Below are positions 51,935-62,207 of a stretch of 64,000 nt of DNA, piece by piece. The translations under genes and the position numbers were made by a program. The notes below the pieces were generated by a model. It worked only from the letters and a program-made list of their open reading frames with translations. It ran no database searches and was not told the DNA's origin. The stretch is from Ignavibacteriae bacterium HGW-Ignavibacteriae-4 (GTDB taxonomy: Bacteria; Bacteroidota; Ignavibacteria; Kapaibacteriales; UBA2268): positions 84,449 through 148,448 of the forward strand of contig PGYR01000002.1 of the NCBI GenBank assembly GCA_002839765.1, read 5' to 3'. Within the stretch, counting starts at the first letter, position 1. Each line of letters starts with the position of its first letter.

Positions 51935-53876
51935 ACTAACTCCATATATAATACTAATACTATCGATGCAAACATTATTTGCATCGAATGTAATGTATTT
52001 GGAGCCAGTGAATGTTAGTGTTCTGAACACAGCTAGTGATGAATTTGCTCCCTCTTGGAATGTTTATACTTCCACTCTCTACTATACTAGTAAAATAGGT
52101 GGGGCAGAGAAGTTATATACTTCGACCAAAAATGCTGATGGCTTTTTTCAAGAAGGGAAATACCTAGATGCCCCTATCAACACTATACACGAGAATATAA
52201 GTTATATTAATTTTCTTACAGAAGATAAGGCATATTTTAGTGCCTTTCTACTTGCAAAATCTCAACCGAGATTACAGCTTTTCTATTCTAACTTTAAGAA
52301 AAAAGCATGGTCAGAAGGGTTCCCAATTGAGGAATTTGCAAGTGATAGCTTCGTAGGTCATAGTAGTATATCACCTGATAAAAATCAGATTATTTTCACT
52401 AAGCAAAGTGAAGATGGAGATTTGGATTTGATGGTCAGCTATAGATTAGAAGATGGTTCTTGGAGAGAACCTTCAGCCATAGAGATAATGAACAGCATAG
52501 GCGATGAGATAACACCTCATTTCGCATCAGATGATACCCTGTACTTTGCAAGTAATGGTCAAGGTGGACCTGGTGGGTTTGATATATACTATTCCATAAA
52601 ATCAGAAGGGATGTGGCAGAGGCCTAGTCCACTATACGAGTTGAATACGGAATACGATGAGTCAGATGTTTGTACACTTCCAAGTGGTGATATCCTATTT
52701 GCTAGTAATCGCCCTGGAGGAAAGGGTGGATTGGATTTATGGTTAGCTAGTAATAGCAACCTCCCTTCAACCTTTAGGGAAGAGAAAAAGCTAGAAATAA
52801 ACTTACAAAGCTATATAACTAATATTATAGTTAACAATAACTATGAATACACAAATCTCCCTATAAGCAGTATTTTTTTCCTTGATGATAGCACAATGGA
52901 ATTACAATCAAATCTATTCGAATATAAATCGATAATCGATTTGCAAAAGGTAAATACAATCGAAGAATCATATGCTAATAGCTTAAACTATATAGGACAT
53001 AAATTAGCAAGGATAACTAATGCAAAGCTAAAAATCAAAGCAAATTACCCTGGTATGCTCGAAATAGATACAACTTCTAGAAGAAATTCAAAGTACTATG
53101 CTGATTTGAATATAAAGAAGATACACGATTACCTAACAAGTGAATTCCAAATACCTCCATCACAAATAGTTATAGAATATGAATTCTACCAGGATGGAAA
53201 TAGAAAACCGTCTATATCTCTATCTTCTAATGAGCCAGAGATATTCGCTCAGATGGAAATAAGAAAAGATAAAATAGAAGTAGAGCAGAAGCTTTTGCCA
53301 ATAGACGTAAGAATAGAACCAGCCGAAAACCTAAGTAATTGGTTAGCTGTTCTTAACCTAGCAGGGGAAGAATCAATTGTATATGAAAATAAAGTTGTCA
53401 AAGATAGATTCACGATAGATTTGGTTAAGTACAAACATCAGCTTTTCGAATCTGATTTTATGACCATATTTATCAAGGCATACAGCTATGAAGGAGATAG
53501 CACAGTGCAAGTCATACCACATAGTATAGAGCATCATTTCTCTAAAAAGCCAAAGCTAGTAGTCGAAGGTGGCCAATATTTCGATTATAATTACATAATA
53601 GCAGGTAATGAGCCGGATATAGAAAGTAACAATTATATTGCGACTCTAGAGAAAATATATAGCTCTATCTCTATGTGCAAGGCAATAGAGATAAGCTATA
53701 ATAAAAGAAAAAAGTTTGCTGAATCGCTAAGAGATAAATTACAATCTAAAATAGTAAACAATCAACTGAAAGTTACAATCGTAAAAAGCGACAAACGAAC
53801 CAGTAACATCCAACTAGATGAGAATTTGATAACAATTAAAGTTGAGAAATTCCCTTCTCGATCATCTAATAATTGA
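51927..53876 (+). CDS. Secreted WD40-like (PD40) propeller protein with degenerate OmpA-like part
   Basis: The 649-residue product has a signal peptide (MNKLTPYIILILSMQTLFAS). Residues about 35-280 are PD40 blades (VGHSSISPDKNQIIFTKQSE, GDEITPHFASDDTLYFASNG, GPGGFDIYYS, SGDILFASNRPGGKGGLDLW). That is the propeller seen in PorE- and OmpA-type envelope proteins. The region about 350-420 (LNYIGHKLARITNAKLKIKA ... KYYADLNIKKIHDYLTSEFQ IPPSQIVIEYE) has the spacing of an OmpA-like peptidoglycan-binding domain but lacks clear key residues. A similar YIATLEKIYSS segment recurs near the end. It overlaps the upstream gene by 8 bp and the convergent protease by 15 bp. Confidence 0.8.
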   Translation: MNKLTPYIILILSMQTLFASNVMYLEPVNVSVLNTASDEFAPSWNVYTSTLYYTSKIGGAEKLYTSTKNADGFFQEGKYLDAPINTIHENISYINFLTEDKAYFSAFLLAKSQPRLQLFYSNFKKKAWSEGFPIEEFASDSFVGHSSISPDKNQIIFTKQSEDGDLDLMVSYRLEDGSWREPSAIEIMNSIGDEITPHFASDDTLYFASNGQGGPGGFDIYYSIKSEGMWQRPSPLYELNTEYDESDVCTLPSGDILFASNRPGGKGGLDLWLASNSNLPSTFREEKKLEINLQSYITNIIVNNNYEYTNLPISSIFFLDDSTMELQSNLFEYKSIIDLQKVNTIEESYANSLNYIGHKLARITNAKLKIKANYPGMLEIDTTSRRNSKYYADLNIKKIHDYLTSEFQIPPSQIVIEYEFYQDGNRKPSISLSSNEPEIFAQMEIRKDKIEVEQKLLPIDVRIEPAENLSNWLAVLNLAGEESIVYENKVVKDRFTIDLVKYKHQLFESDFMTIFIKAYSYEGDSTVQVIPHSIEHHFSKKPKLVVEGGQYFDYNYIIAGNEPDIESNNYIATLEKIYSSISMCKAIEISYNKRKKFAESLRDKLQSKIVNNQLKVTIVKSDKRTSNIQLDENLITIKVEKFPSRSSNN

Positions 53877-56615
53877 TATTTTCTTAACTATAAATCTATC
53901 TGCAAATTCTATTTTGACTAGATAAATACCTTGATTCAAATTATTCAAATCAAATCTATTATCAACAGTTTTCATAACCAATGAACCATCTATTCTATAG
54001 ACTTCAACGCCTTTATATGTAGCGTTACTTATCTCAAAGCTATTATCAGTTGAATTGAAATTGATTTCATTATCATAGTCAATCTCTACATAAGTTATAT
54101 TCGATGCACACTCTTTCAGCGATTCAGTCAGTGCCGTTTTATCAGCTCCACCAGCAACGCATAAGTAACAAGTTTTAGTCTCGAATGGTGCGAACTCTTT
54201 AGTGAATCGCATACCAATTATGTTGAACATATCCGCAACAGTATTAGTAATATTTACTTTACCAGTCTTCATATAATTTGATATAAGATTTGAAGTTAGA
54301 GCTTGATATTCATATCCACCAGCTTGAGCTATGGCGTCATCTTCGTATGAGTAAAATGCAGTACCAAACACTTGACTCGAATCCTTATGACCTGTATAAA
54401 TAGCAGAGAATTTTTCATAAGGAATATCCCCAGGACGAGCTTCCTCTAAAAAATCAGTTATATTTCTACTATACTGATATTCTACTCCCATGTCCCAATC
54501 AAATTTATAGCCAAGAGAATACTTACTACCTAAGGAAGCACTATCAGTAACTTCAAGTTTAACTCGAACCCAATGTCCATGCTTTGGTAATTCTACTGTC
54601 TGCTCAATAAGAGCTCTAGTTGGCTCGAATGGGTCACTAGTCATCATAGAGGCAGTATAACTAGGGTTATAGAATGACTTTATTGATCTAAAGCTTCCAT
54701 CGACTGTCGAAAGTGGGAACGAAGTTAAGACTATATTTTCATTTTCAATTAAAATTAATCCAGCTTCGTGGAGAGCATCTCCATAGCTTTTATCTATGAA
54801 TCCGAAACCGTCTCTTCGTGTTCCACTTTTACCTTGAGCGTATCCAAATGCACCTCTATCCGAAATCGAAAATTTAATATCTTGGTTTTCGAAAGTAGTA
54901 ATAGTTGGTATTGATTTGTAATCATATAGTATAAAATCTTTGTAATCATCATCATCAGTGATATCTAGTCTGAAATTTATATACTCACTATATTCATTTG
55001 TTATAATGTACTTGAATCCTGTTATTGTTTTTGATTCATTAGTTTTCAAATTCAAATTAGTATATGACGAGTCTGTAAAAGTTAATGGTTTGAAAGATTC
55101 AGGATAAGCAATTGAAAGATTAAAATTAAGATTTGTAGCATCGCCTAATACATTTTTTAGTTCTAGCTCCACACTCACAGTATCACCAAGGAAAAATCTA
55201 TCTTGTTCAGCTCCTGTATTATCTTTTAGTACAACCTTTTCTATCATAATACCGGGAATCGACATAGGGTCAGTCGTTACCATTTTGAGCATATTCAATC
55301 TACCTGGATAAACATCCTTATAGAAATTTATTTTTTCGCTAATATCATCAGTAGATTGTCTTACAAATTCTAACACTTGAGTTGCGCTAAGCTCTGGGTG
55401 TTGCCCTCTGGCTAAAGCTACTGCTCCCGCTACAATTGGAGTAGAAAATGAAGTATATGCTGTTGGAATTGTATATTTACCATTAAGTGTTGTTGTGTAA
55501 TTACCACTAGCCGGTGCCATTATTCTAGTTTGTGGGCCAAGCAAAGATGCAGATAAAAAACTATCAAAAGGCGAAACAACCCCAACCCCCAAAACTCCTT
55601 TATACCCAGATGGATAAAACTTTGTCACCTGGTCATTACTGTCTTGATTCCCACCAGCGGCTACTATTGCAACATCATTAGCAACGGCATAGGTCACTAT
55701 CATTTGTTCAAGTTCTGAATAAACACCCTCTTCGCCCCAACTACAATTTAACACTTTTATACCAGTTCTAGCTGCAAATATCATTGATTCATAACCAAAT
55801 GCAGTATATCTAGAACCTAATTCTACTGTTCCTATTCGAATTGGGAAAATCTTAGAATAACCACCGATGCCAGCGACACCTATTCCATTATTGAAATCTG
55901 CTCCTGCTATTCCAGCAGAAACAGTTCCGTGATCATCATTCACATAAGTGTTTCCCCATAACTGTTCGGGGCTTCCACCATCTAGATTGAAACCGTTATA
56001 ATCATCTATGAATCCATTGTTGTCATCATCAATACCATTATTAGGGGTTTCTTTATTATTGATTGCTATATTATTTCTTAGGTCTGGATGAAATTGATCT
56101 ATTCCATTATCACTTATACCAATTACTACATTCGAATCGCCAGCGTATATTTCCCATGCGTCATAAGCACTAATAAGGGCAAGAGCATCATCTTGTTGAG
56201 CGATATATTGGTCATTAGGAGTGAAACCTTGCATCTTTTGCAAACGGTATGGCTCTGCTATTTCCACTTCCATGAAGTTTTTCATAAGATAAAAGCAGAA
56301 TTTTTCTGGGCTTTGATTTCCTTTGTACTCTACAACATAAGTTCTGAGTACTGGTTCTTCTGCATCTAGTATTTCTTTATATCTAGAATTGTTTGAGGAT
56401 TTATACTGAGTGGTATTGCCATATCTCAATGATGCTTCTATTGGCAATATTCGTCTTGCTATTTTTGCATTTGATTGTTCCAATATCTTGTTAATATCGG
56501 CATCATCTTTGTGAAAATTATTAAACCTAACTAGAACAGTATTGTCTAAATACTCAGATGCGTGTGCTCCGAATGTAAATACAGTTAATAATAGTAGTAT
56601 TCTAAATGTTTTCAT
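53862..56615 (-). CDS. T9SS-secreted subtilisin-family (S8) serine protease
   Basis: This 917-residue protein has a signal peptide (MKTFRILLLLTVFTFGAHAS), an N-terminal inhibitor-like propeptide (about 24-130) and an S8 catalytic domain. The triad is visible: Asp169 (GISDNGID), His229 (NDDHGTVSAGIAG) and Ser389 (YTSFSTPIVAGAVAL), with the oxyanion Asn323 in AAGGNQDS. An Asp-rich Ca-type loop (NNGIDDDNNGFIDDYNG) lies between Asp and His. Beta-sandwich domains and a C-terminal sorting domain (GVEVYRIDGSLVMKTVDNRF ... NQGIYLVKIEFADRF) follow. It is a secreted endopeptidase, likely surface-bound. Its 3' end overlaps the convergent propeller gene. Confidence 0.93.
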   Translation of the reverse strand: MKTFRILLLLTVFTFGAHASEYLDNTVLVRFNNFHKDDADINKILEQSNAKIARRILPIEASLRYGNTTQYKSSNNSRYKEILDAEEPVLRTYVVEYKGNQSPEKFCFYLMKNFMEVEIAEPYRLQKMQGFTPNDQYIAQQDDALALISAYDAWEIYAGDSNVVIGISDNGIDQFHPDLRNNIAINNKETPNNGIDDDNNGFIDDYNGFNLDGGSPEQLWGNTYVNDDHGTVSAGIAGADFNNGIGVAGIGGYSKIFPIRIGTVELGSRYTAFGYESMIFAARTGIKVLNCSWGEEGVYSELEQMIVTYAVANDVAIVAAGGNQDSNDQVTKFYPSGYKGVLGVGVVSPFDSFLSASLLGPQTRIMAPASGNYTTTLNGKYTIPTAYTSFSTPIVAGAVALARGQHPELSATQVLEFVRQSTDDISEKINFYKDVYPGRLNMLKMVTTDPMSIPGIMIEKVVLKDNTGAEQDRFFLGDTVSVELELKNVLGDATNLNFNLSIAYPESFKPLTFTDSSYTNLNLKTNESKTITGFKYIITNEYSEYINFRLDITDDDDYKDFILYDYKSIPTITTFENQDIKFSISDRGAFGYAQGKSGTRRDGFGFIDKSYGDALHEAGLILIENENIVLTSFPLSTVDGSFRSIKSFYNPSYTASMMTSDPFEPTRALIEQTVELPKHGHWVRVKLEVTDSASLGSKYSLGYKFDWDMGVEYQYSRNITDFLEEARPGDIPYEKFSAIYTGHKDSSQVFGTAFYSYEDDAIAQAGGYEYQALTSNLISNYMKTGKVNITNTVADMFNIIGMRFTKEFAPFETKTCYLCVAGGADKTALTESLKECASNITYVEIDYDNEINFNSTDNSFEISNATYKGVEVYRIDGSLVMKTVDNRFDLNNLNQGIYLVKIEFADRFIVKKISIIR

Positions 56616-56690
56616 ATTAATTGCTTTTTTGTTATTATCATATATTCAATAGACAATATAAGCAATCAAAAAGTAACAAAATAATTGAAA

Positions 56691-58316
56691 TTAATTTATC
56701 ATTATCTTTCTATTTACAATCTGATTTTTCAGATAGATCTTTAGGAAATAGACTCCAGTACCAAAATTGATTGTACTTATGGAATTAGTTTGTGATTCTG
56801 AATTAGTTGAGTATATCTTAGCTCCTATAGAATTGAATATCTCAACAAATGAGATAATTTCTTTACTTTCCAATTCAATTCTATTTCTAAGTGGATTGAC
56901 TACAATTTCTGTATTATCATCAAAATTAACCGAAGATTCATTACCATATAATTCACAAGTGAAATCTGAGCCAGACTCTAAATACCCCATTGGTATTAAT
57001 TCTTTCCCTATTAGAGCTGGGTGATACTTTGACAATTTTTCTGCTCTGAAAGTAAGGTTGTTATTTGCTATGCTCCCTTGTTCTAATAACATACCACCAA
57101 TAGACGATGGGTTGATATACTGCCATACTTTCTCTTTATTATGATTGATTTCCGTAAATCTTCCCTTTGCACCTTCACATATCAACGTATTACCATTGGG
57201 TAATCTTTGTGAACTAGATAAATTCATGCTATAAAAGGTTGAATCAGGTGTCGCTTTATAAGTCCAATCAGGGTCATTTGGACCAAATCTATTGTTTTTA
57301 ATAGCATAATTACCATCCTCATCTAGTTCTGGGTCAACTATATTAAGAGTAGAGTAATTTTTACCAGCTTTATTATTGAATATTATTATTTTACCACCAT
57401 CAGGCAGACTATCTGGAATCCAATGAGGATCATGTTGAGTAAAAAGTTTAATATCATCTACAGTTCCTTGTCCATAAGCCATAGGGTTTCCCCATCTGTA
57501 AAGTAGATCTCCACCATAACCTGATTTACCACCACTACCTGTTTTAGCCTCTTCAGTAGTAGTAGAGTGGTCAATTATGATTACTTCACCGAAATTAAAA
57601 TTACTCAACATTATCTGGTCTAATCTAGGGTTATAATTAACAGAATTAAAATGGAGCCAATCTACACTATAAAAACCTAAAGTAGAATAGTTCAAGTTTA
57701 TTTTCCTTGGATTAGTGACATCGCCAAAGTTGTCCTTTTCTTCAGAAAAATCTTGAACATAGTGATCCCAAGTGTCCCACTCCCAAACCACTTCACCACC
57801 ACCATTTATTAGGTCTGGCTTTATCTCTATTAACTTTTCTGACCATAATTCAATCAATGAGAATTCTCTACCTGCTTGGATAGCCTCTTCTTGAGTATGC
57901 GTAACCCAGACTAAAGCTAGAATGTTACCATTTGGTAATGCTTCAATATCATGATGTTGGCATTTGTTTGAATCAGAGATACTATATTCCCAAATCAGAT
58001 TACTTTCCCAATCTAACATTTGGATTAATCCACCATTACCACCTGCGGTAAAGTAAGGATTGTAAGTTCTTCCAGTTCTAAGTAGTATTCCGTTATCTAA
58101 TAAATAAGCAACATTACCAGGTGTTGTAGTGGAAGTCCATGAGTGTACTTTCTCGCCACAATTATCAATTAGATAAGTTGTATTGCTAGCGGATGGTGAA
58201 AATAATGTGTAACCATCGTAAGCTTGTGGAGTATTAAGGAAAAGACCTATTGTTTGTTCAGAATATAAGTTATTACTTAATACTATAGTTAATACAAATA
58301 AAAGTATTTCTTTCAT
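56691..58316 (-). CDS. Arylsulfotransferase (ASST)-like T9SS protein, copy 1
   Basis: A 541-residue secreted protein of the Arylsulfotran family. After the signal (MKEILLFVLTIVLSNNLYSE), repeated propeller motifs appear: GYTLFSPSASNTTYLIDNCG, GGLIQMLDWESNLIWEYSIS, CQHHDIEALPNGNILALVW, LDQIMLSNFNFGEVIIIDHS, TQHDPHWIPDS and SSSQRLPNGNTLICEGAKGR. Known ASSTs transfer sulfate between phenolic esters; conserved His in the QHDPH segment could be catalytic, but activity is unproven for this secreted branch. The last 80 residues are a T9SS sorting domain (FVEIFNSIGAKIYSTNSESQ ... GTGVYFLKIYLKNQ). Confidence 0.88.
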   Translation of the reverse strand: MKEILLFVLTIVLSNNLYSEQTIGLFLNTPQAYDGYTLFSPSASNTTYLIDNCGEKVHSWTSTTTPGNVAYLLDNGILLRTGRTYNPYFTAGGNGGLIQMLDWESNLIWEYSISDSNKCQHHDIEALPNGNILALVWVTHTQEEAIQAGREFSLIELWSEKLIEIKPDLINGGGEVVWEWDTWDHYVQDFSEEKDNFGDVTNPRKINLNYSTLGFYSVDWLHFNSVNYNPRLDQIMLSNFNFGEVIIIDHSTTTEEAKTGSGGKSGYGGDLLYRWGNPMAYGQGTVDDIKLFTQHDPHWIPDSLPDGGKIIIFNNKAGKNYSTLNIVDPELDEDGNYAIKNNRFGPNDPDWTYKATPDSTFYSMNLSSSQRLPNGNTLICEGAKGRFTEINHNKEKVWQYINPSSIGGMLLEQGSIANNNLTFRAEKLSKYHPALIGKELIPMGYLESGSDFTCELYGNESSVNFDDNTEIVVNPLRNRIELESKEIISFVEIFNSIGAKIYSTNSESQTNSISTINFGTGVYFLKIYLKNQIVNRKIMIN

Positions 58317-58828
58317 ATTAAACTCAAATAATTATTTTTTAACAAACCTAAGGTAAGTAGGAATAACAGGTTAATTAGAATATTGTTACATACAGTTTTT
58401 TACTGTTTTGTTACTTTTTTCATGAATATAATGTCATCTAAATCTTACGAATTTTATTGAGGCGTAACAAAACAATTAATTTAATTATATGGGGTTTTGA
58501 GAAGGCTTAATCTCTAATTGAATATCGAAGACGCTTATAATATTTGTTCTTGCTTTAGCAAATTGCTCTTGTTTATAGGAATAGCAGGCTTTTTATAAGC
58601 CTAGTTAGTATTTGGAGGAAAGGGTTAAATACACATTGTACATTTAGAATCCCTAAGGTTATTTAAATCTCAAAGTAATAGTTCAAAATAACTAAACTTG
58701 TTTAATATGCTGGTATATAGGTAGTTATCCAAATTTAAAGCTGGAATTGATATTTATTTATATTTATTCAATGTAAAATGTTTTGTATATTATTATCTAC
58801 AGGTCAAAAAGTAACAAAAGAAAATGAA
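58317..58828. other. Intergenic region between ASST copies 1 and 2
   Basis: These 512 bp hold no credible ORF. TAGGTTTG on the minus strand (58343-58350) is a -7-like element 27 bases before the copy 1 ATG. A short hairpin AGGCTT/AAGCCT lies at 58586-58602. The sequence AAAAAGTAACAAAA occurs just after copy 2 (58807-58820) and just after copy 1 (56670-56683), so the paralogues share homologous 3' flanks; TTTTGTTACTTTTTT also occurs near 58411. Confidence 0.5.
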
Positions 58829-60466
58829 TTATCTTATGATTATCTTTCTATTTACAATCTGATTTTTCAGATAGATCTTTAGGAAATATACTCCAGAACC
58901 AAAATTGACTGTACTTATTGAATTAGATTGTGCTTCTGAATTAGTTGAGTATATCTTAGCTCCTATAGAATTGAATATTTCAACAAATGAGATAATTTCG
59001 TTACTTTCCAATTCTAATCTATCTGTAAATTGATTGACTACAATATCTGTATTATCATCAAAATTAACTGAAGATTCATTACCATATAATTCACATGTGA
59101 AATCTGAGCCAGACTCTAAATACCCCATTGGTATTAGTTCTTTCCCTATTAGAGCTGGGTGATACTTTGACAATTTCTCTGCTCTGAATACTTGATTACT
59201 ATTGCTAGTCTCTCCTTGATTAAGCAATAATCCATTGAAACCGGAAGGGCTAACATACTGCCAGACTTTTTCTTTATTTGGATTTATCTCCGTAAATCTG
59301 CCTATCCATCCTTCACAAATCATTGTATTCCCGTTTGGTAATCTTTGGGTACTAGACATATTTTTGCTATAAAAATCAGTTTTGGGACTGCCCATATATG
59401 ACCAGTAAATATCAGAGGGTCCAAACTTACCTTCACTTAATATATAATTATCATTATCATCCATATCTGGATCTATCATATATATTGCAGAATACTCTTG
59501 ATGTTCGAGACTACCTAATTCATTATTGAATACAAATATCTTACCACCATCTATTAAACTATCTGGAATCCAATGAGGGTCGTGCTGAACAAAAAGCTTA
59601 ATATCCTCTTCTGTACCTTGGCCAAAAGACATTGGGTTACCCCAACGATAAAGTAAATCTCCTCCATGACCATATTTTCCACCTTTGTCTGTCTTTGCTT
59701 CTGATGTAGTAGTAGAATGATCAATAATGAATATTTCACCAAAATTGTGATTGCTCAATAATATCTGGTCTAATCTAGGGTTATAATCTATTGAATTAAT
59801 ATGTAGCCAATCTCTATTATCAAAACCGCGTGTACTATAATTTACATTTATCTTTCTAGGATTTGTTACATCGCCATAATTATCCAATTCTTCGGAATAA
59901 TCTTGTACTAAATGACCCCATGTATCCCATTCCCAGACAATCTCACCACCACCATTAACTAAATCAGGTTTGATTTCAATAATTTTCTCAGACCATAATT
60001 CAATTGGTGATAATTCTCTTCCGGCTTGCTCAGCTTCTTCTTTCGTATGAGTTAACCATAACAGAACTAATATGTTTCCATTAGGGAGTGGCTCTATATC
60101 GTGGTGTTGGCAATATGTTGTGTCAGAGACGAGGTATTCCCAAATTAAATTACTATCCCAATCTAACATTTGTATAAGACCTCCATTCCCACCAACATTG
60201 AATTTGGCATTGTAAGATTTAGCAGTTTTAAGCAATATACCATTGTCTAGCAAATATACTGTATTACCGGGGTTTGTACTAGCAGCCCAAGAGTGAACCC
60301 TCTCACCACAATTATCTATTAGATAAACTGTATCACAAGCTGAAGGGGCAAATATAGTATAACCATCGTAGGATTGAGGAGTATTATAGAATAGACCAAT
60401 CGTTTGCTCCGAGTACAAATGTAAACTCATTATCACAACAAGAAAACTCATTATTATTATTTTCAT
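58829..60466 (-). CDS. Arylsulfotransferase (ASST)-like T9SS protein, copy 2 (mosaic)
   Basis: A 545-residue paralogue with the same signal, propeller and sorting-domain layout as its neighbours. Its middle resembles copy 3: KYGHGGDLLYRWGNPMS, SKNMSSTQRLPNGN and GWIGRFTEI. From FRAEKLSKYHPALIGKELIP to the end it is almost identical to copy 1, at DNA level too. That abrupt switch suggests gene conversion of the 3' 350 bp. The conserved CQHHDIEPLPNGNILVLLW and QHDPHWIPDSLIDGG motifs are intact. Export by T9SS is expected. Confidence 0.88.
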   Translation of the reverse strand: MKIIIMSFLVVIMSLHLYSEQTIGLFYNTPQSYDGYTIFAPSACDTVYLIDNCGERVHSWAASTNPGNTVYLLDNGILLKTAKSYNAKFNVGGNGGLIQMLDWDSNLIWEYLVSDTTYCQHHDIEPLPNGNILVLLWLTHTKEEAEQAGRELSPIELWSEKIIEIKPDLVNGGGEIVWEWDTWGHLVQDYSEELDNYGDVTNPRKINVNYSTRGFDNRDWLHINSIDYNPRLDQILLSNHNFGEIFIIDHSTTTSEAKTDKGGKYGHGGDLLYRWGNPMSFGQGTEEDIKLFVQHDPHWIPDSLIDGGKIFVFNNELGSLEHQEYSAIYMIDPDMDDNDNYILSEGKFGPSDIYWSYMGSPKTDFYSKNMSSTQRLPNGNTMICEGWIGRFTEINPNKEKVWQYVSPSGFNGLLLNQGETSNSNQVFRAEKLSKYHPALIGKELIPMGYLESGSDFTCELYGNESSVNFDDNTDIVVNQFTDRLELESNEIISFVEIFNSIGAKIYSTNSEAQSNSISTVNFGSGVYFLKIYLKNQIVNRKIIIR

Positions 60467-60514
60467 TTTACACTCGGATATTCATTTTAATAATTCACTT
60501 ATTAAACGAATGAA

Positions 60515-62152
60515 TTAATTTATCATTATCTTTCTATATGAAACTTTATTATTCAGATATATTTTAAGGAAATACACCCCAGTTCCAAAGTTAATAGTGT
60601 TAATAGATTTGGTCTGTAATTTGGTTGTAGTATCGTAAATAGTAGCACCAATCGAATTGAAAATTTCTATTCTATCAATTATTTCTTCACTTTCTAACTC
60701 TACTCTATCTGAATACTGATTTATTAGTATAACAATATTATCTTCGAAATCTACAGAAGTCTTATTATCATATAATTCGCATGTGAAATCTGAGCCGGCT
60801 TCTATATACCCATTTGGGGTTAAATCTCTTCCAGTAAAAGCAGGATGAGACTTTGAATATCTTTCAATCCTGAATGATATGTTACCATTTATAGCATTAC
60901 CTTGATTAATTATTAATCCATTAACACCAATAGGATTTACATATTTCCAAACTTGCTCTTTATTTGAATTAATTTCAGTAAATCTGCCTATCCAGCTTTC
61001 ACAAATCAATGTATTCCCGTTGGGTAATCTCTGAGCACTTGACATATTCTTACTGAAAAAATCAGTTTTGGGGTCTCCCATATATGTCCATGATGGATCT
61101 ACTGGTCCGAATTTCCCTTCAATCAATTCATAGTTATCGAGATTATCCATAACTGGGTCAATAATATAGATAGCGGAATACTCTAATTTTTCAGTATCCC
61201 CAATGTTATTATTGAAAATCATTATTTTGCCACCATCAACTAAGCTATCAGGTATCCAATGAGGATCGTGCTGAGTGAATAATTTAATGTCCTCCACTGT
61301 CCCTTGTCCATAAGACATTGGGTTACCCCAGCGATATAGTAAATCCCCACCATGACCATATTTTCCACCTTTATCAGATTTTGATTCGGCCGTTGTTGTA
61401 GAGTGATCAATAATGAATATTTCACCAAAATTGTGATTGCTCAACAATATTTGGTCTAATCTTGGATTATAATCAACAGAATTAGCATGGAGCCAGTCTT
61501 TATTACTAAACCCTTTAGTCGAATAGTTTATGTTGATTTTTCTAGGGTTATTTACATCGCCGTAATTTTCTACTAATTCTGGATTATCCTGTACTAAATG
61601 ATCCCAAGTATCCCACTCCCAAACTATTTCACCGCCACCATTAACTAAATCTGGTTTTACTTCTAATACTTTCTCGGACCATAGTTCATTTGGAGAAATT
61701 AATCTACCTGCTTGCAAAGCTTCTTCTTTGGTATGCAAAGACCAAACTAATGCAAGAATATTCCCATTAGGTAGTGGTTCTATATCATGATGTTGACATT
61801 GTGTAGAATCGGAAATAACATATTCCCATATCAAATTACTATCCCAATCTATCATTTGAATTAGTCCACCATTTCCACCAGAGTTAAATATGGGATTAAG
61901 TGATTTTCCCGTTCTAAGCAAAACCCCATTATCTAATAAATAAGCGGTGTTTCCAGGAGTTGTATTCGTAATCCAAAAGTGGACTTTTTCACCACAATTA
62001 TCTATTAGATAAGTTGTATCACTAGTATTGGGTACAAATAATGTAAAGCCATCAAAGGATTGAGGTGTATTATAGAATAGACCGACTGTCTGTTCTGAGT
62101 ACAAAGTAGAACTTATTATTAGAACAAGGAAAATTAACACTATTCTTTTCAT
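60515..62152 (-). CDS. Arylsulfotransferase (ASST)-like T9SS protein, copy 3
   Basis: A 545-residue paralogue, first of the three in transcription order and the most diverged in its C-terminal sorting domain (RIEIFNSIGATIYDTTTKLQ ... GTGVYFLKIYLNNK). It carries the same propeller signatures (YLIDNCGEKVHFW, CQHHDIEPLPNGNILALVW, TQHDPHWIPDSLVDGG, SAQRLPNGNTLICESWIGR). Only 48 bp separate it from copy 2, so the two are probably one transcript. Function as for copy 1: sulfotransferase fold by similarity, activity unproven. Confidence 0.88.
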   Translation of the reverse strand: MKRIVLIFLVLIISSTLYSEQTVGLFYNTPQSFDGFTLFVPNTSDTTYLIDNCGEKVHFWITNTTPGNTAYLLDNGVLLRTGKSLNPIFNSGGNGGLIQMIDWDSNLIWEYVISDSTQCQHHDIEPLPNGNILALVWSLHTKEEALQAGRLISPNELWSEKVLEVKPDLVNGGGEIVWEWDTWDHLVQDNPELVENYGDVNNPRKININYSTKGFSNKDWLHANSVDYNPRLDQILLSNHNFGEIFIIDHSTTTAESKSDKGGKYGHGGDLLYRWGNPMSYGQGTVEDIKLFTQHDPHWIPDSLVDGGKIMIFNNNIGDTEKLEYSAIYIIDPVMDNLDNYELIEGKFGPVDPSWTYMGDPKTDFFSKNMSSAQRLPNGNTLICESWIGRFTEINSNKEQVWKYVNPIGVNGLIINQGNAINGNISFRIERYSKSHPAFTGRDLTPNGYIEAGSDFTCELYDNKTSVDFEDNIVILINQYSDRVELESEEIIDRIEIFNSIGATIYDTTTKLQTKSINTINFGTGVYFLKIYLNNKVSYRKIMIN

Positions 62153-62207
62153 ACAAAACTCAATTATTTATTTTTTTGATAATTCTAAATATAAATCATT
62201 TAAAAAA

